The notes under the pieces are model-generated. The model searched no databases, was not told the origin of the DNA, and worked only from the letters and a program-made list of their open reading frames with translations. 64,000 nucleotides of DNA. Origin: Segatella hominis. GTDB taxonomy: Bacteria; Bacteroidota; Bacteroidia; Bacteroidales; Bacteroidaceae. The translations under genes were made by a program, and so were the position numbers. Positions within the stretch are counted from its first letter, which is position 1, and each line of letters begins with the position of its first letter. The stretch spans positions 1 to 64,000 of the forward strand of contig NZ_SGVY01000007.1 in NCBI RefSeq assembly GCF_004535825.1, given 5' to 3'. Of the stretch, positions 21,215 to 30,070 are shown piece after piece.

Positions 21215-23056
21215 ATGAGCGATATCATTCAATTATTGCCTGATTCTGTCGCCAATCAAATTGCGGCGGGAGAAGTCATCCAGCGTCCTGCTTCAGTGAT
21301 TAAGGAGCTGGTGGAAAACGCAGTTGATGCGGGTGCTAAAAAAATAGATGTAGCCGTTGTTGATGCCGGACGAACCAGTATTCAGGTGATCGATGATGGA
21401 AAGGGCATGTCGGAAACGGATGCCCGATTGGCTTTTGAGCGCCATGCCACTTCCAAGATTCGCCAGGCAGAAGACCTGTTTAATCTGCATACCAATGGAT
21501 TCCGTGGTGAGGCCTTGGCTTCTATTGCAGCAGTAGCTCAGGTGGTTCTGAAATCTCGCCAGGAAAGCGATGAGGTCGGAACCCAGTTGTCCATCTCTGG
21601 CTCACGTTTTGAGGGACAGGAAGCTTGTTCTTGTTCCGTGGGAAGCATATTCTCAGTGAACAACCTTTTCTATAATGTCCCAGCACGCCGCAAATTTCTG
21701 AAGTCCAATTCCACGGAATTAAATAATATCCTGACTGCATTTGAACGCATCGTACTGGTCAATCCGCAGATTGCCTTTACGCTTCACAGCAACAAAACAG
21801 AACTGTTTAATCTGAAGGCAGGTAATTTCAGACAGCGTATCATCGATGTATTTGGAAAGCGTATCAATCAGGACCTCTTGCCGGTCAACGTAGAAACCAC
21901 CATGTGTAAGATTTCTGGTTTTGTGGGAAAGCCAGAAGCTGCACGCAAGAAAGGTGCCCATCAGTTCTTCTTCGTAAACGGACGATATATGAAGCATCCT
22001 TATTTCAATAAGGCGGTGATGACTGCTTACGACAGATTGGTTCCACAGGGCGAACAAGTGCCTTATTTTCTGTACTTTGATGTCAATCCCAACGACATCG
22101 ATGTCAACATCCATCCTACCAAGACAGAAATCAAGTTTGAAAACGAACAGGCTATCTGGCAGATTCTGATGGCAGCCGTCAAGGAATCCATTGGAATGTT
22201 CAATGATGTGCCTTCCATCGATTTTGATACAGAAGACAAACCGGATATTCCGGTGTATAATCCGGATATGATACCTTCTGCTTCTGCCCCGAAGATTAGC
22301 TTAAATCCGCATTACAATCCATTCAAGTCCTCCCCGTCATCCGGGAAACCTGCTGCAGCAAAGCCGGTGGATGAACAGTGGGAACAGTTGTATGAAGGAT
22401 TGAATGATCAGGATTCGGTGGAAAGAGAAGCCGATATCTTTGAGTCGGAAAATGAAGCGGAAATCAATACATCCCAAAGTATTTTAGCCGAAAAGTCACC
22501 AGCACATTATCAATATAAAGGTAAGTATGTGATGACAGCGGTGAAGTCAGGACTGATGATCATAGACCAGCATCGGGCACATGTGAGAGTGCTTTATGAA
22601 CGATATCTTGAGCAGATTCAGCAACAGACGAGTCATTCCCAAAAAGTCCTTTTCCCGGAGGTACTTCAATTCCCGGTTTCCGACGAAGTAATCTTGGAAA
22701 AACTTTTGCCAGAGATGAGCAAGATGGGATTTGAATTGGATGATCTGGGTGGAGGAAGTTATGCCGTCAATGCAATTCCTACCGGACTGGATGGCGTAAA
22801 CCCGCTACATCTGGTACAGGATATGGTTTTCTCTGCCAAGGAAAAGGGAGTGAAGGCTCTGGATGAAGTACATCAGTCGTTGGCTCTGACATTGGCACGA
22901 AATGCAGCCATTCCGCAGGGACAGGTATTGAGCAATGAAGAGATGGAATCCCTTGTCAATGACCTGTTTGCATGTAGCAATGTCAACTATACTCCGGATG
23001 GCAAAAATGTGCTTTGTATTCTCAAACAGCAGGAAATTGAGCATCTTTTAGGCTAA
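21215..23056 (+). CDS. mutL: DNA mismatch repair protein MutL
   Basis: MutL couples mismatch recognition by MutS to strand removal. The 613-residue protein has the GHKL ATPase motifs: [20 protein letters not shown] and [13 protein letters not shown] proline/acidic linker (about 340-425) joins a C-terminal dimer domain. The endonuclease motif is degenerate: [12 protein letters not shown] replaces DQHAxxExxxxE, and the late zinc-site motifs are not recognisable. It lies 38 bp after the OstA-like gene. Confidence 0.95.
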   Translation: MSDIIQLLPDSVANQIAAGEVIQRPASVIKELVENAVDAGAKKIDVAVVDAGRTSIQVIDDGKGMSETDARLAFERHATSKIRQAEDLFNLHTNGFRGEALASIAAVAQVVLKSRQESDEVGTQLSISGSRFEGQEACSCSVGSIFSVNNLFYNVPARRKFLKSNSTELNNILTAFERIVLVNPQIAFTLHSNKTELFNLKAGNFRQRIIDVFGKRINQDLLPVNVETTMCKISGFVGKPEAARKKGAHQFFFVNGRYMKHPYFNKAVMTAYDRLVPQGEQVPYFLYFDVNPNDIDVNIHPTKTEIKFENEQAIWQILMAAVKESIGMFNDVPSIDFDTEDKPDIPVYNPDMIPSASAPKISLNPHYNPFKSSPSSGKPAAAKPVDEQWEQLYEGLNDQDSVEREADIFESENEAEINTSQSILAEKSPAHYQYKGKYVMTAVKSGLMIIDQHRAHVRVLYERYLEQIQQQTSHSQKVLFPEVLQFPVSDEVILEKLLPEMSKMGFELDDLGGGSYAVNAIPTGLDGVNPLHLVQDMVFSAKEKGVKALDEVHQSLALTLARNAAIPQGQVLSNEEMESLVNDLFACSNVNYTPDGKNVLCILKQQEIEHLLG

Positions 23057-23145
23057 AATGGGGTTTAAAATGGAAAAAAGACAACTTTTTTTAGAAAAAA
23101 GTGCATTTTTTTTATGAAAATAGGAAAAAATTAAAAAATAAGTAG

Positions 23146-23153
23146 TAATTTTG
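23146..23153 (+). promoter_or_regulatory. -7 element for the OmpA-family gene
   Basis: TAATTTTG, 65 bp before the start codon, after an A/T-rich stretch. Confidence 0.65.
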
Positions 23154-23217
23154 CCTCCAAAATATAAAAGGTGATTTGTTTTAATGAATTATATATTGAT
23201 TGTTAAATATTAAAGTT

Positions 23218-24366
23218 ATGAAAAAGTTATTAGCTGTACTGGCATTTGCCGGTCTTTCATTAAGTGGATTTGCTCAGGATGCAACTCCTACAGAGAAGTA
23301 TAGTGTTGCTACAAACTCTTTCTGGAGTAATTGGTTTATTCAGGCTGGTGCTGAGTGGAATGCTTGGTATTCAAGCGAGGAACACGGTCAGAATTTCGCA
23401 ACAAGCCCTTTCAAGAAGTTCCGTTCTAATCCTGGTGCTTCTGTAGCTATCGGTAAGTGGTTTACTCCTGGTATCGGTTTGCGTACCAAGTTGCAGGGTA
23501 TCTGGGGTAAGGAAGTTTATGATCCTACAACAGGTGCACAGGGCAAGTTCAATAAGTATTGGCTTTTGAATGAGCACGTCATGTTCAACGTCAGCAACTT
23601 GATCTGGGGTTACAATGAGAACCGTGTTTGGAATGTAATTCCATTCGTCGGTGGTGGTATTGGCCGTACAATGACTAACAACTTGTATTCAATGGACCTC
23701 AGTGCAGGTGTCCAGTCAACTTGGAAGGTAGCTAAGCACCTCAATGTTTATCTTGAGGCTGGTTGGAACCGTATCGAGAGTGATATCGATGGTGGTATCG
23801 AGGACGGACACCGCGGTTGGGATACTCATGATAATAACCTCTATGCAGAGGTAGGTTTGCAGTTCAACCTTGGCAAGTCTAACTGGAAGAAGACTCCAGA
23901 CGTAGATGCTATCAATGCTCTCCATCAGTCAGAGCTCGATGCACTCAATGCTAAGTTGAACGATGCTAATGCAGAGAACGATCGTTTGAAGCAGAAGCTT
24001 GCTGAGCAGAAGCCAGTAGAGACTCCAGAAGCAGTTAAGGAGTTTGTTAACACTCCAGTATCTGTATTCTTCAACATCAACAAGACCAACGTTGCTTCTC
24101 AGCAGGATTTGGTTAACGTACAGGCTATTGCTAAGTACGCTAAGCAGAATGGTTCTAAGTTGCTCGTTAATGGTTATGCTGATAACGCAACTGGTACTCC
24201 AGAGATCAACCAGAAGCTTTCTGAGGGTCGTGCAGAGGCTGTTGCTGCAGAGCTCGTTAAGATGGGTGTAGAGAAGAGCAACATCACTACTCGTGCTAAC
24301 GGTGGTTCAGATGAACTTTCTCCAATCTCATTCAACCGTCGTGCTACTGTTCAGATTGCAGACTAA
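23218..24366 (+). CDS. OmpA-family outer-membrane protein
   Basis: A 382-residue protein with a signal peptide (MKKLLAVLAFAGLSLSGFAQ), an eight-stranded-barrel-like region (about 30-215), a short coiled segment (LNAKLNDANAENDRLKQKLAEQ) and a C-terminal OmpA peptidoglycan-binding domain (about 270-382). It is probably a major structural protein tying the outer membrane to the wall. Codon use is strongly biased, as in highly expressed genes. ATG 23218 is chosen because the upstream TTG at 23200 would precede the signal peptide. Confidence 0.93.
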   Translation: MKKLLAVLAFAGLSLSGFAQDATPTEKYSVATNSFWSNWFIQAGAEWNAWYSSEEHGQNFATSPFKKFRSNPGASVAIGKWFTPGIGLRTKLQGIWGKEVYDPTTGAQGKFNKYWLLNEHVMFNVSNLIWGYNENRVWNVIPFVGGGIGRTMTNNLYSMDLSAGVQSTWKVAKHLNVYLEAGWNRIESDIDGGIEDGHRGWDTHDNNLYAEVGLQFNLGKSNWKKTPDVDAINALHQSELDALNAKLNDANAENDRLKQKLAEQKPVETPEAVKEFVNTPVSVFFNINKTNVASQQDLVNVQAIAKYAKQNGSKLLVNGYADNATGTPEINQKLSEGRAEAVAAELVKMGVEKSNITTRANGGSDELSPISFNRRATVQIAD

Positions 24367-24390
24367 TCTATATTAGATATATATCTTAAG

Positions 24391-24430
24391 GGAGGATGTG
24401 TCATAAAAGCGTGGCACATCCTCCTTTTTT
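24391..24430 (+). terminator. Terminator after the OmpA-family gene
   Basis: GGAGGATGTG (24391-24400) pairs with CACATCCTCC (24415-24424), followed by T6. Confidence 0.9.
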
Positions 24431-24431
24431 T

Positions 24432-24472
24432 AATGAGAAATGAGAAATTACAAATGAGAAATGAGAAAGGGG
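24432..24472 (+). repeat. GAGAAATGAGAAATTA dispersed repeat
   Basis: Tandem GAGAAAT units with an ATTACAA interruption lie just after a terminator. Related copies occur at 33.44, 41.57, 46.98, 50.78 and, inverted, 62.71 kb. Confidence 0.6.
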
Positions 24473-24539
24473 GAAAAAGGGGGATTTTTAGGAGGAAATG
24501 AAGTTTTTTGAAGAAAAAGAGAAAAAAGTTGCGAAAAAA

Positions 24540-24571
24540 TTTGGTGGAATGAAATAAAGTTCGTACCTTTG
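24540..24571 (+). promoter_or_regulatory. Promoter of the tRNA-Val cluster
   Basis: TTTG (24540-24543) and TACCTTTG (24564-24571) are 20 bp apart, the ideal Bacteroidota spacing, 20 bp before the first tRNA. Confidence 0.8.
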
Positions 24572-24591
24572 CACCCGCTTACGAAACATAA

Positions 24592-24666
24592 GGGCGTTTA
24601 GCTCAGCTGGTTTAGAGCATCTGCCTTACAAGCAGAGGGTCGGCGGTTCGAATCCGTCAACGCCCA
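24592..24666 (+). tRNA. tRNA-Val(TAC), copy 1
   Basis: The cloverleaf is complete: acceptor GGGCGTT/AACGCCC, anticodon loop CTTACAA with anticodon TAC, and T arm GGTTCGAATCC. CCA is not encoded after the discriminator A. Confidence 0.96.
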
Positions 24667-24692
24667 CTCAAAAATAACTTTACGTAACGTAA

Positions 24693-24767
24693 GGGCGCTT
24701 AGCTCAGCTGGTTTAGAGCATCTGCCTTACAAGCAGAGGGTCGGCGGTTCGAATCCGTCAGCGCCCA
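24693..24767 (+). tRNA. tRNA-Val(TAC), copy 2
   Basis: Identical to copy 1 except for acceptor GGGCGCT/AGCGCCC, a compensatory U-A to C-G change at pair 6-67. Anticodon TAC. CCA is not encoded. Confidence 0.96.
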
Positions 24768-24779
24768 CTATAGGGGTGG

Positions 24780-24816
24780 TTCCCTGTGGTTCATTTGAGT
24801 TGCAGGGAATATTTTT
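24780..24816 (+). terminator. Hairpin with T-run between tRNA copies 2 and 3
   Basis: TTCCCTG (24780-24786) pairs with CAGGGAA (24803-24809), followed by TATTTTT. It may be a partial terminator or a processing signal. Confidence 0.5.
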
Positions 24817-24817
24817 A

Positions 24818-24895
24818 GGGCGTTTAGCTCAGCTGGTTTAGAGCATCTGCCTTACAAGCAGAGGGTCGGCGGTTCGAATCCGTCAACGCCCACCA
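24818..24895 (+). tRNA. tRNA-Val(TAC), copy 3
   Basis: Same sequence as copy 1, with anticodon TAC. Here the discriminator A is followed by an encoded CCA (24893-24895). Confidence 0.96.
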
Positions 24896-24897
24896 GG

Positions 24898-24930
24898 AAG
24901 GTTTCACAATATTTGTGGAACCTTTTTTGT
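24898..24930 (+). terminator. Terminator of the tRNA-Val cluster
   Basis: AAGGTTTCAC (24898-24907) pairs with GTGGAACCTT through one G-U, followed by T6. Confidence 0.82.
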
Positions 24931-24980
24931 TTTTTAAGCTAATTTATCATTATTTCTTCTGTCTTCTCAGATTATTTTTC

Positions 24981-24988
24981 TACCTTTG
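24981..24988 (+). promoter_or_regulatory. -7 element for purB
   Basis: TACCTTTG, 34 bp before purB. Confidence 0.65.
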
Positions 24989-25021
24989 CAGCCTAATTAG
25001 ATATATTAATACGTATTAGTT

Positions 25022-26368
25022 ATGAATTTAGATTTGTTGACAGCCATATCACCTATTGATGGCCGTTATAGGGGAAAGACAGAAGCGCTTGCTAATTATT
25101 ATTCAGAGTTTGCGCTGATTCGTTATCGTGTAAGAGTTGAAATAGAGTATTTCATTACTTTGTGCGAATTGCCATTGCCGCAATTAGCATCCTTTGATCA
25201 TGCTCTTTTCGAGCGTTTACGTGACATCTACCGTAATTTGGATGAGAACGAAGCACAGCGTGTGAAGGATATTGAGAAAATAACCAATCACGATGTGAAG
25301 GCTGTCGAGTATTTTATCAAAGAAGAATTTGATAAGATCGGTGGCTTGGATGCTTATAAGGAGTTTATCCATTTCGGACTTACATCTCAAGATATCAACA
25401 ATACCAGTGTTCCTCTCTCTGTCAAGGAATCTCTGGAACAGGTGTACTATCCTCAGGTAGAGGAACTCATTGCTCAGTTGCAGACCTATGCTGATGAGTG
25501 GAAGGATGTTCCAATGTTGGCAAAGACACACGGACAGCCAGCTTCTCCTACTCGTTTGGGTAAGGAAATCATGGTGTATGTCTATCGTCTCACAGAACAG
25601 CTCAATTCTTTGAAAGCCTGCAAGATCACTGCCAAGTTTGGTGGTGCTACTGGCAACTACAATGCCCACCACGTAGCTTATCCAGAGTTCGACTGGAAGG
25701 CATTCGGCAACAAGTTTGTCAGCGAAAAGTTGGGCTTGGAGCGTGAACAATATACTACTCAGATTAGCAATTACGACTATCTGGGCGCCATCTTTGATGC
25801 CATTCGTCGTATCAACACCATCATCATCGATTTGGATCGTGACTTCTGGATGTATATCTCTATGGAGTACTTCAAGCAGAAGATTAAGGCTGGCGAGGTA
25901 GGTTCCAGTGCGATGCCTCATAAGGTAAACCCTATCGACTTCGAGAACAGTGAGGGTAACTTGGGTATTGCCAATGCCATCCTTCAGTTTTTGGCGCAGA
26001 AGTTGCCAGTAAGCCGTTTGCAGCGCGACCTGACCGACAGTACCGTTCTTCGCAATATCGGTGTACCTATGGGTCATGGTGTGATTGCCATTCAGAGCAC
26101 CTTGAAAGGCTTGCGCAAGTTGATCTTGCACGAAGAGAAGTTGCAGGAAGATTTGAACAATACATGGGCAGTAGTAGCTGAGGCTATACAGACTATCTTG
26201 CGTCGTGAGGCATATCCACATCCATACGAAGCACTGAAGGCTTTGACACGTACCAATAAGCACATGACAGAGGAAACCATTCATGAATTTATCCAAGGCT
26301 TGAACGTTAGTGATAGCGTGAAGGCGGAATTGATGGCGATTACCCCAAGTAACTATACTGGTATCTAA
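25022..26368 (+). CDS. purB: Adenylosuccinate lyase
   Basis: PurB cleaves SAICAR and adenylosuccinate, two steps of purine synthesis. The 448-residue protein has the superfamily signature SSAMPHKVNPIDFENSEGN (about 299-317), the mobile loop with the catalytic Ser, the TSQDINNT motif (about 120) and KTHGQPASPT with the catalytic His. N-terminal LTAISPIDGRY is typical of the enzyme. It is preceded by its own promoter. Confidence 0.97.
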   Translation: MNLDLLTAISPIDGRYRGKTEALANYYSEFALIRYRVRVEIEYFITLCELPLPQLASFDHALFERLRDIYRNLDENEAQRVKDIEKITNHDVKAVEYFIKEEFDKIGGLDAYKEFIHFGLTSQDINNTSVPLSVKESLEQVYYPQVEELIAQLQTYADEWKDVPMLAKTHGQPASPTRLGKEIMVYVYRLTEQLNSLKACKITAKFGGATGNYNAHHVAYPEFDWKAFGNKFVSEKLGLEREQYTTQISNYDYLGAIFDAIRRINTIIIDLDRDFWMYISMEYFKQKIKAGEVGSSAMPHKVNPIDFENSEGNLGIANAILQFLAQKLPVSRLQRDLTDSTVLRNIGVPMGHGVIAIQSTLKGLRKLILHEEKLQEDLNNTWAVVAEAIQTILRREAYPHPYEALKALTRTNKHMTEETIHEFIQGLNVSDSVKAELMAITPSNYTGI

Positions 26369-26464
26369 GGAATAGATGTGGCGTAAACTCTTAAAGAAAT
26401 AATTAATTATAATATTAACAAATAAGATTTACTAACCCAGCCGTGAGGCTATTATTAAGAATTA

Positions 26465-27931
26465 ATGACTATGGATTCAGAAATCGAAAACAAAGCTCAA
26501 GGTCAATCTACTGAGAGTGAGGGAACCCGTGAGGGAGGTTATAACCCAGCAGGTGGTTATCAGAGAAATTATCACAGTAACGGACGCCCACAGCGTCCAC
26601 GTATTAACTCGCAGCGTGCTTATAGCAGCGACAGAGGCAGCAGTAATAGCGAGGGTGGTTTCCGCCCTGAAGGCTTCGGCGCTGGCTTGCAGAGCTCAAA
26701 TGGTGAACATTCTCAGCAGCGTGGTGGCTATCAGTCACGTGGCGGCTATGGTCGTCCACAGGGTGGTGGCTATAATAACAATCGTGCCGGTGGTTATCAG
26801 CCACGTCAGCAGGCAGGTGGTTATCGTCCACGCTACAACAATAATAATAACGATACTGAAGGCGGTTACCAGCCACGTCAGCAGGGCGGTTATCAGGCTC
26901 GTCAGCAGGGTGGTTATCAGCCACGTCAGCAGGGCGGTTACCAGCCACGTCAGCAGGGCGGTTATCAGAATCGTCAGCAGGGCGGTGGTTACAACAACAA
27001 CCGTGGTGGCTACAACAACAACCGTGGTGGTGGCTACAACAACAACCGTGGCGGTGGTTACAACAACAACCGTGGCGGCTACAACAACAACCGTGGTGGC
27101 TACAACAACAATCGTGGCGGCGGCTATCGACAGCACACTCCTGGCTATGATCCAAATGCAAAGTATAGCTTGAAGAAGCGTATTGAGTACAAGGAGGAGA
27201 ACTTCGATCCAACAGAGCCATTGCGTTTGAACAAGTTCCTTGCCAATGCAGGTGTATGCTCTCGCCGTGAGGCTGATGAGTTCATCCAGGCAGGAGTTGT
27301 TACAGTCAATGGTGAGGTTGTAACAGAGTTGGGTACCAAGATTCTCCGCACCGATGAGGTGAAGTTCCATGACGCACCAGTATCATTGGAGAAGAAGGTA
27401 TATGTATTGCTCAACAAGCCAAAGGATTACGTGACAACCAGCGATGATCCACAGCAGCGCAAGACTGTGATGGATCTTGTCAAGGACGTATGCCCAGAGC
27501 GTATCTATCCAGTAGGTCGTCTCGACCGCAACACCACAGGTGTCCTCCTTCTCACCAACGATGGTGATTTGGCAAGTAAGTTGACACATCCTAAGTTCCT
27601 GAAGAAGAAGGTTTATCATGTACATCTCGACAAGAACATCACTGCTCACGACTTGCAGCAGATTCGTGATGGTATCACTTTGGATGACGGCGAGATCAAG
27701 GCAGACGCAGTAGATTATGCAGACGAGCGCGACAAGGCACAGGTGGGCATCGAAATCCACAGTGGCAAGAACCGTATCGTTCGCCGTATCTTCGAGAGCC
27801 TCGGTTATCGTGTTACCAAGCTCGACCGTGTACAGTTTGCAGGTTTGACCAAGAAGAACCTTCGTCGCGGTGACTGGCGCTTCCTCACAGAGAAAGAGGT
27901 TGACATGCTCCGCATGGGTGCTTTTGAATAA
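26465..27931 (+). CDS. rRNA pseudouridine synthase (RsuA/RluB family) with long repeat-rich N-terminus
   Basis: The C-terminal ~245 residues are a complete enzyme that isomerises uridine in rRNA: an S4 RNA-binding domain (LRLNKFLANAGVCSRREADE, about 245-264) and a catalytic domain with GRLDRNTTGVLLL, whose Asp is catalytic. The first ~235 residues are low complexity: Gly, Tyr, Asn, Gln and Arg, first as GGYQPRQQ repeats and then GGYNNNR repeats. This RGG/prion-like tail should be disordered and may bind RNA or drive condensation. It lies about 100 bp after purB. Confidence 0.92.
   Translation: MTMDSEIENKAQGQSTESEGTREGGYNPAGGYQRNYHSNGRPQRPRINSQRAYSSDRGSSNSEGGFRPEGFGAGLQSSNGEHSQQRGGYQSRGGYGRPQGGGYNNNRAGGYQPRQQAGGYRPRYNNNNNDTEGGYQPRQQGGYQARQQGGYQPRQQGGYQPRQQGGYQNRQQGGGYNNNRGGYNNNRGGGYNNNRGGGYNNNRGGYNNNRGGYNNNRGGGYRQHTPGYDPNAKYSLKKRIEYKEENFDPTEPLRLNKFLANAGVCSRREADEFIQAGVVTVNGEVVTELGTKILRTDEVKFHDAPVSLEKKVYVLLNKPKDYVTTSDDPQQRKTVMDLVKDVCPERIYPVGRLDRNTTGVLLLTNDGDLASKLTHPKFLKKKVYHVHLDKNITAHDLQQIRDGITLDDGEIKADAVDYADERDKAQVGIEIHSGKNRIVRRIFESLGYRVTKLDRVQFAGLTKKNLRRGDWRFLTEKEVDMLRMGAFE
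26863..27126 (+). repeat. In-frame tandem repeats in the pseudouridine synthase gene
   Basis: About five 24-bp units coding GGYQPRQQ (26863-26985) are followed by six or seven 21- or 24-bp units coding GGYNNNR or GGGYNNNR (26986-27126). All units are multiples of three, so slippage changes tail length without breaking the frame. Confidence 0.9.
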
Positions 27932-27946
27932 GAAATAATAAAAACA

Positions 27947-29374
27947 ATGGAAAAAGTAAAAAGAACTAAAGTCGTAGATTTGCTCAAGAGCACAGCCTAC
28001 GATTCAATCGTGAATGTAAAGGGATGGGTGCGTACCCATCGTAGTAGCAAAGCAGTCGATTTTATCGCTCTTAACGATGGTTCTACTATTAATAATATTC
28101 AGATAGTAGTCGACCCATCCAAGGTCGATGAGAATCAGCTCCGTCAGATCACTACAGGTGCTTGCATCAGCGTTGTAGGTACTTTGGTAGAGAGTCAGGG
28201 TGCCGGTCAGAGCGTAGAGATCCAGTGCGAAAGCATAGAGATTTACGGACTCTGCGGCGGTGATTATCCAATGCAGAAGAAGGGCCAGAGTTTCGAGTAT
28301 ATGCGTCAGTATGCTCATCTCCGTCTCCGTACCAATACCTTTGGTGCAGTGATGCGTATCCGTCACAACATGGCAATGGCTATCCACACCTATTTCCATG
28401 AGCATGGATATTTCTATTTCAACACACCGCTTATCACAGCCAGCGACTGCGAGGGAGCCGGTCAGATGTTCCAGGTAACCACCAAGAACCTCTACAATCT
28501 GAAGAAGACAGAGGATGGCAAGATAGACTATTCAGATGATTTCTTCGGCAAGCAGACTTCCCTTACCGTGTCAGGTCAGTTGGAAGGCGAGTTGGGAGCC
28601 ACAGCCTTGGGTGCTATCTACACATTCGGTCCAACCTTCCGTGCAGAGAACAGTAACACCCCTCGCCACTTGGCAGAGTTCTGGATGGTAGAGCCAGAGG
28701 TAGCTTTCTTGGATATGGACGGTTTGATGGAGTTGGAGGAAGATTTCATCAAGTATTGTATCCGTTGGGCGTTGGAACATTGCAAGGACGATTTGGCATT
28801 CCTGAACAAGATGATCGACAAGGGTCTGATAGCCCGTTTGGAAGGCGTCTTGAATTCCGACTTCGTACATCTCCCATATACCGAGGGAATCCGCATCCTG
28901 CAGGAGGCAATTGCCAATGGCAAGAAGTTTGAGTTCCCATGCGAGTGGGGTGATGACTTAGCATCCGAGCACGAGCGCTTCCTGGTAGAGGAGCACTTCA
29001 AGCGTCCAGTCATCATGACCAACTATCCAAAGGCTATCAAGGCATTCTATATGAAGATAGACGAGGAGGAGAGCGGTTTCGGAGGCAAGAGCGGTCAGAC
29101 CGTTCAGGGCACCGATGTCCTGTTCCCACAGATTGGTGAGATCATTGGCGGTTCAGTTCGTGAGGAAAGCTATGACAAGTTGATGGGAGAGATTGAGGCA
29201 CGCAACATACCAATGAAGGATATGAGTTGGTATCTCGATACCCGCAAGTACGGCTCATGCCCACACGCAGGTTTCGGACTCGGTTTCGAGCGTCTGATAC
29301 TCTTCGTAACCGGTATGCAGAACATCCGTGACGTGATTCCATTCCCACGTACACCAAAGAACGCAGAGTTCTAA
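27947..29374 (+). CDS. asnS: Asparaginyl-tRNA synthetase
   Basis: A 475-residue class IIb synthetase that charges tRNA-Asn. The N-terminal OB-fold anticodon-binding domain ([24 protein letters not shown]) is followed by motif 2 ([25 protein letters not shown], a long span with the Asn-type ENSNT) and motif 3 ([27 protein letters not shown]). It begins 16 bp after the pseudouridine synthase gene, so the two are probably co-transcribed. Confidence 0.97.
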   Translation: MEKVKRTKVVDLLKSTAYDSIVNVKGWVRTHRSSKAVDFIALNDGSTINNIQIVVDPSKVDENQLRQITTGACISVVGTLVESQGAGQSVEIQCESIEIYGLCGGDYPMQKKGQSFEYMRQYAHLRLRTNTFGAVMRIRHNMAMAIHTYFHEHGYFYFNTPLITASDCEGAGQMFQVTTKNLYNLKKTEDGKIDYSDDFFGKQTSLTVSGQLEGELGATALGAIYTFGPTFRAENSNTPRHLAEFWMVEPEVAFLDMDGLMELEEDFIKYCIRWALEHCKDDLAFLNKMIDKGLIARLEGVLNSDFVHLPYTEGIRILQEAIANGKKFEFPCEWGDDLASEHERFLVEEHFKRPVIMTNYPKAIKAFYMKIDEEESGFGGKSGQTVQGTDVLFPQIGEIIGGSVREESYDKLMGEIEARNIPMKDMSWYLDTRKYGSCPHAGFGLGFERLILFVTGMQNIRDVIPFPRTPKNAEF

Positions 29375-29398
29375 AAAGAATACGATAAAAAGATAGAG

Positions 29399-29433
29399 AG
29401 GGTGTGTCATGAGTCCATGGCGCACCCTTTTTG
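29399..29433 (+). terminator. Terminator after asnS
   Basis: AGGGTGTG and CGCACCCT form an imperfect stem, followed by T5. Confidence 0.75.
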
Positions 29434-29508
29434 TATTACATTCTAAGGATTAGCGTTAATGTTGTTAAAAAGAAAGAGAAAAAATGATATAGTTTCAATA
29501 GAAATAAG

Positions 29509-29665
29509 TATATTTGCATATTTGAAAGTGGTTAATAGCTTTCTTGTGAAAGAAGGTTACTTAGGCAACTGAAGTTTTTACAATCTTCAGTGAATTAGTT
29601 TCGTAAATTAGTTTTAAAGAAAATTGTAGTTTAAAACCCCCAACTGTGAAGCTGGAGGTTTTTGT
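29509..29665 (+). ncRNA. Candidate small RNA with promoter and terminator
   Basis: A TATATTTG -7 element (29509-29516) is followed by no ORF but by three hairpins: CTTTCTT/AAAGAAG (29539-29555), ACTGAAG/CTTCAGT (29568-29591) and a terminator, AAAACCCCCA with TGGAGGTTTT (29633-29662) plus T-rich tail. The inferred transcript is about 145 nt. No -33 match, and family unknown. Confidence 0.4.
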
Positions 29666-29788
29666 TTTATAAAGGGGCATTATAGCCATTTGATTCGTAA
29701 TGCCTTCAATGATATTGACCAGAAATAACCATGACCAAATGACCACTGTTCTAAAGTGATTATTCCGTTCATGTCATAAAACAATGAA

Positions 29789-29818
29789 AGCCCCCAGCTA
29801 TCTCAGCTGAGGGCTTGC
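29789..29818 (-). terminator. Terminator of the HU-smalltalk operon
   Basis: On the minus strand GCCCTCAGCT and AGCTGGGGGC pair around GAGAT, followed by TTTCATTGTTTT. It lies about 85 bp past the smalltalk stop. Confidence 0.7.
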
Positions 29819-29900
29819 TTTTGTAATACACAGCAAAAAAATGCAAAGTGCTAAAAAACATATTTATGATGGATATTTGCTTGAACGCAATATTTTTACT

Positions 29901-30005
29901 TTATCCCACACAACTCGTTATGCCGAGCGTGGTTGCAAGCGCCGTTAAGACGCTGATGGCGATTTGAAGAATGGTCTTCCATGTGTCTGCTTTCATCTTA
30001 CTCAT
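29901..30005 (-). CDS. Smalltalk protein (34-residue membrane peptide)
   Basis: The minus strand encodes MSKMKADTWKTILQIAISVL and then TALATTLGITSCVG, 34 residues with one hydrophobic helix and a Cys near the end (TSC). This matches the smalltalk family, tiny proteins of Bacteroidales usually found beside HU-like proteins and an N-acetylmuramoyl-L-alanine amidase. Function is unknown. Met4 (29996) is an alternative start giving MKADTWKTIL. It lies 65 bp downstream of the HU-like gene on the same strand. Confidence 0.8.
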   Translation of the reverse strand: MSKMKADTWKTILQIAISVLTALATTLGITSCVG

Positions 30006-30070
30006 TTTGATTCAATTTTAAAGGTTAAACTTAAATTCTTTGTGTGTTTCACATGAGGTTAATATTCCTT

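Noticed and set aside
26863-27126. CRISPR-like regular repeats
   Set aside because: Units are contiguous with no spacers, all multiples of three, and lie in frame inside the pseudouridine synthase gene.
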